Shown in pieces: positions 42,734-42,995 of a stretch of 42,995 nt of DNA (the stretch's first letter is position 1; the number at the start of each line of letters is the position of its first letter). The stretch comes from Bacteroidota bacterium (GTDB lineage Bacteria; Bacteroidota; Bacteroidia; JABEUT01). The notes below the pieces were generated by a model that worked only from the letters and a program-made list of their open reading frames with translations, was not told the origin of the DNA and made no database searches. The DNA lies in the NCBI GenBank assembly GCA_013288205.1, contig JABDCH010000008.1:1-42995 (forward strand). Reading direction: 5' to 3'. The translations under genes were made by a program, and so were the position numbers.

Positions 42734-42995
42734 ATGATAAATTCTATTTCCGAAAGAGATAAAAAAGTAACCTGGCATCCGTTTACGCATCAGAAACAAG
42801 CCATATCACCCCTTAATATTGTGAAAGGTGATGGCGTTTACCTGGTAGATGAAAATGGTAATAAATACATCGATGCATTTTCATCATGGTGGGTAAACTT
42901 ACATGGTCATGCTAATCCCTATATTGCTGAAAAGATATACGAACAGGCTAAAAAACTGGAACAGGTTGCCTTTTCAGATTTCACACACGAGCAGG
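42734..42995 (+). CDS. bioA: adenosylmethionine-8-amino-7-oxononanoate aminotransferase BioA (partial, 5' end)
   Basis: Only the first 87 residues are present. They start at an ATG at 42734 and run open to the right edge. The sequence has VTWHPFTHQKQ, GVYLVDENGNKYIDAFSSWW and NLHGHANPYIAEKIYEQ, which match the N-terminus of BioA, the PLP enzyme that converts KAPA to DAPA in biotin synthesis using SAM as amino donor. The SSWWVNLHGH stretch is characteristic of BioA among class III aminotransferases. It is divergent from the LpxR-family gene; a near -7 element (CATATTTG) lies 4 nt before the ATG, probably too close to be used. Confidence 0.9.
   Translation, partial: MINSISERDKKVTWHPFTHQKQAISPLNIVKGDGVYLVDENGNKYIDAFSSWWVNLHGHANPYIAEKIYEQAKKLEQVAFSDFTHEQ

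Noticed and set aside
1-42995. CRISPR arrays, tRNA or rRNA genes, insertion sequences, prophage or integrase genes
   Set aside because: No regularly spaced repeats, cloverleaf-like intergenic segments, transposase motifs or terminal inverted repeats were found; gaps are short and genes are housekeeping or envelope types.

Overview
The window looks like chromosomal DNA from a Bacteroidota bacterium, probably of the Chitinophagales/Sphingobacteriales type. The clues are AT-rich coding sequence (roughly 40% GC by eye), a type IX secretion C-terminal sorting domain, several exact copies of the Bacteroidota -7 promoter element TAnnTTTG just upstream of genes, an ECF sigma factor next to a membrane/beta-barrel partner, and a menaquinone pathway. 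It is gene-dense, with 32 complete genes and one partial gene at each edge. I saw no tRNA, rRNA, CRISPR array, insertion sequence or integrase.

Layout. 1-4257 (minus) is a menaquinone operon menF-menD-menB-menA, with menA cut by the left edge. 4274-11599 (minus) is a fatty acid beta-oxidation set: acyl-CoA dehydrogenase, thiolase and a fused 3-hydroxyacyl-CoA dehydrogenase/enoyl-CoA hydratase, with a GT-C membrane glycosyltransferase between the first two. 11721-14034 (minus) holds a small PspC protein, a DUF2851 protein and a methyltransferase. 14082-17122 (minus) is a tight three-gene operon: a YHYH-domain protein with a type IX sorting signal, an MbnP-family protein and a MauG/MbnH-like di-heme enzyme. 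17213-18718 (minus) is a B12-binding-type radical SAM protein. 18752-20861 (minus) is an ECF sigma factor overlapping a gene that joins a short cytoplasmic domain, one membrane helix, a long linker and a beta-barrel.

The strand changes at a 317-bp intergenic region. 21179-26163 (plus) is an operon of MoxR ATPase, GT4 glycosyltransferase, PolB-type 3'-5' exonuclease, and an ABC-2 exporter (ATPase and permease), followed by DNA polymerase IV. 27415-34090 (minus) reads tilS, a small hypothetical gene, dsbD, a GT22-type mannosyltransferase and a GT39-type glycosyltransferase. 34170-36215 (plus) is a secreted S9 peptidase. 36329-41597 (plus) is a tripartite RND efflux operon with an unusually short adaptor. 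A convergent LpxR-family lipid A deacylase gene and the 5' end of bioA close the window.

Most likely novel system: the YHYH/MbnP/MbnH-like operon. In methanotrophs MbnH oxidises a tryptophan of MbnP to kynurenine, which then helps bind copper. Here the same pair is joined to a secreted YHYH protein in a bacterium with no methanobactin genes in view. Second candidates are the sigma factor paired with an apparent envelope-spanning regulator/barrel fusion, and an RND pump whose adaptor lacks the usual alpha-hairpin.
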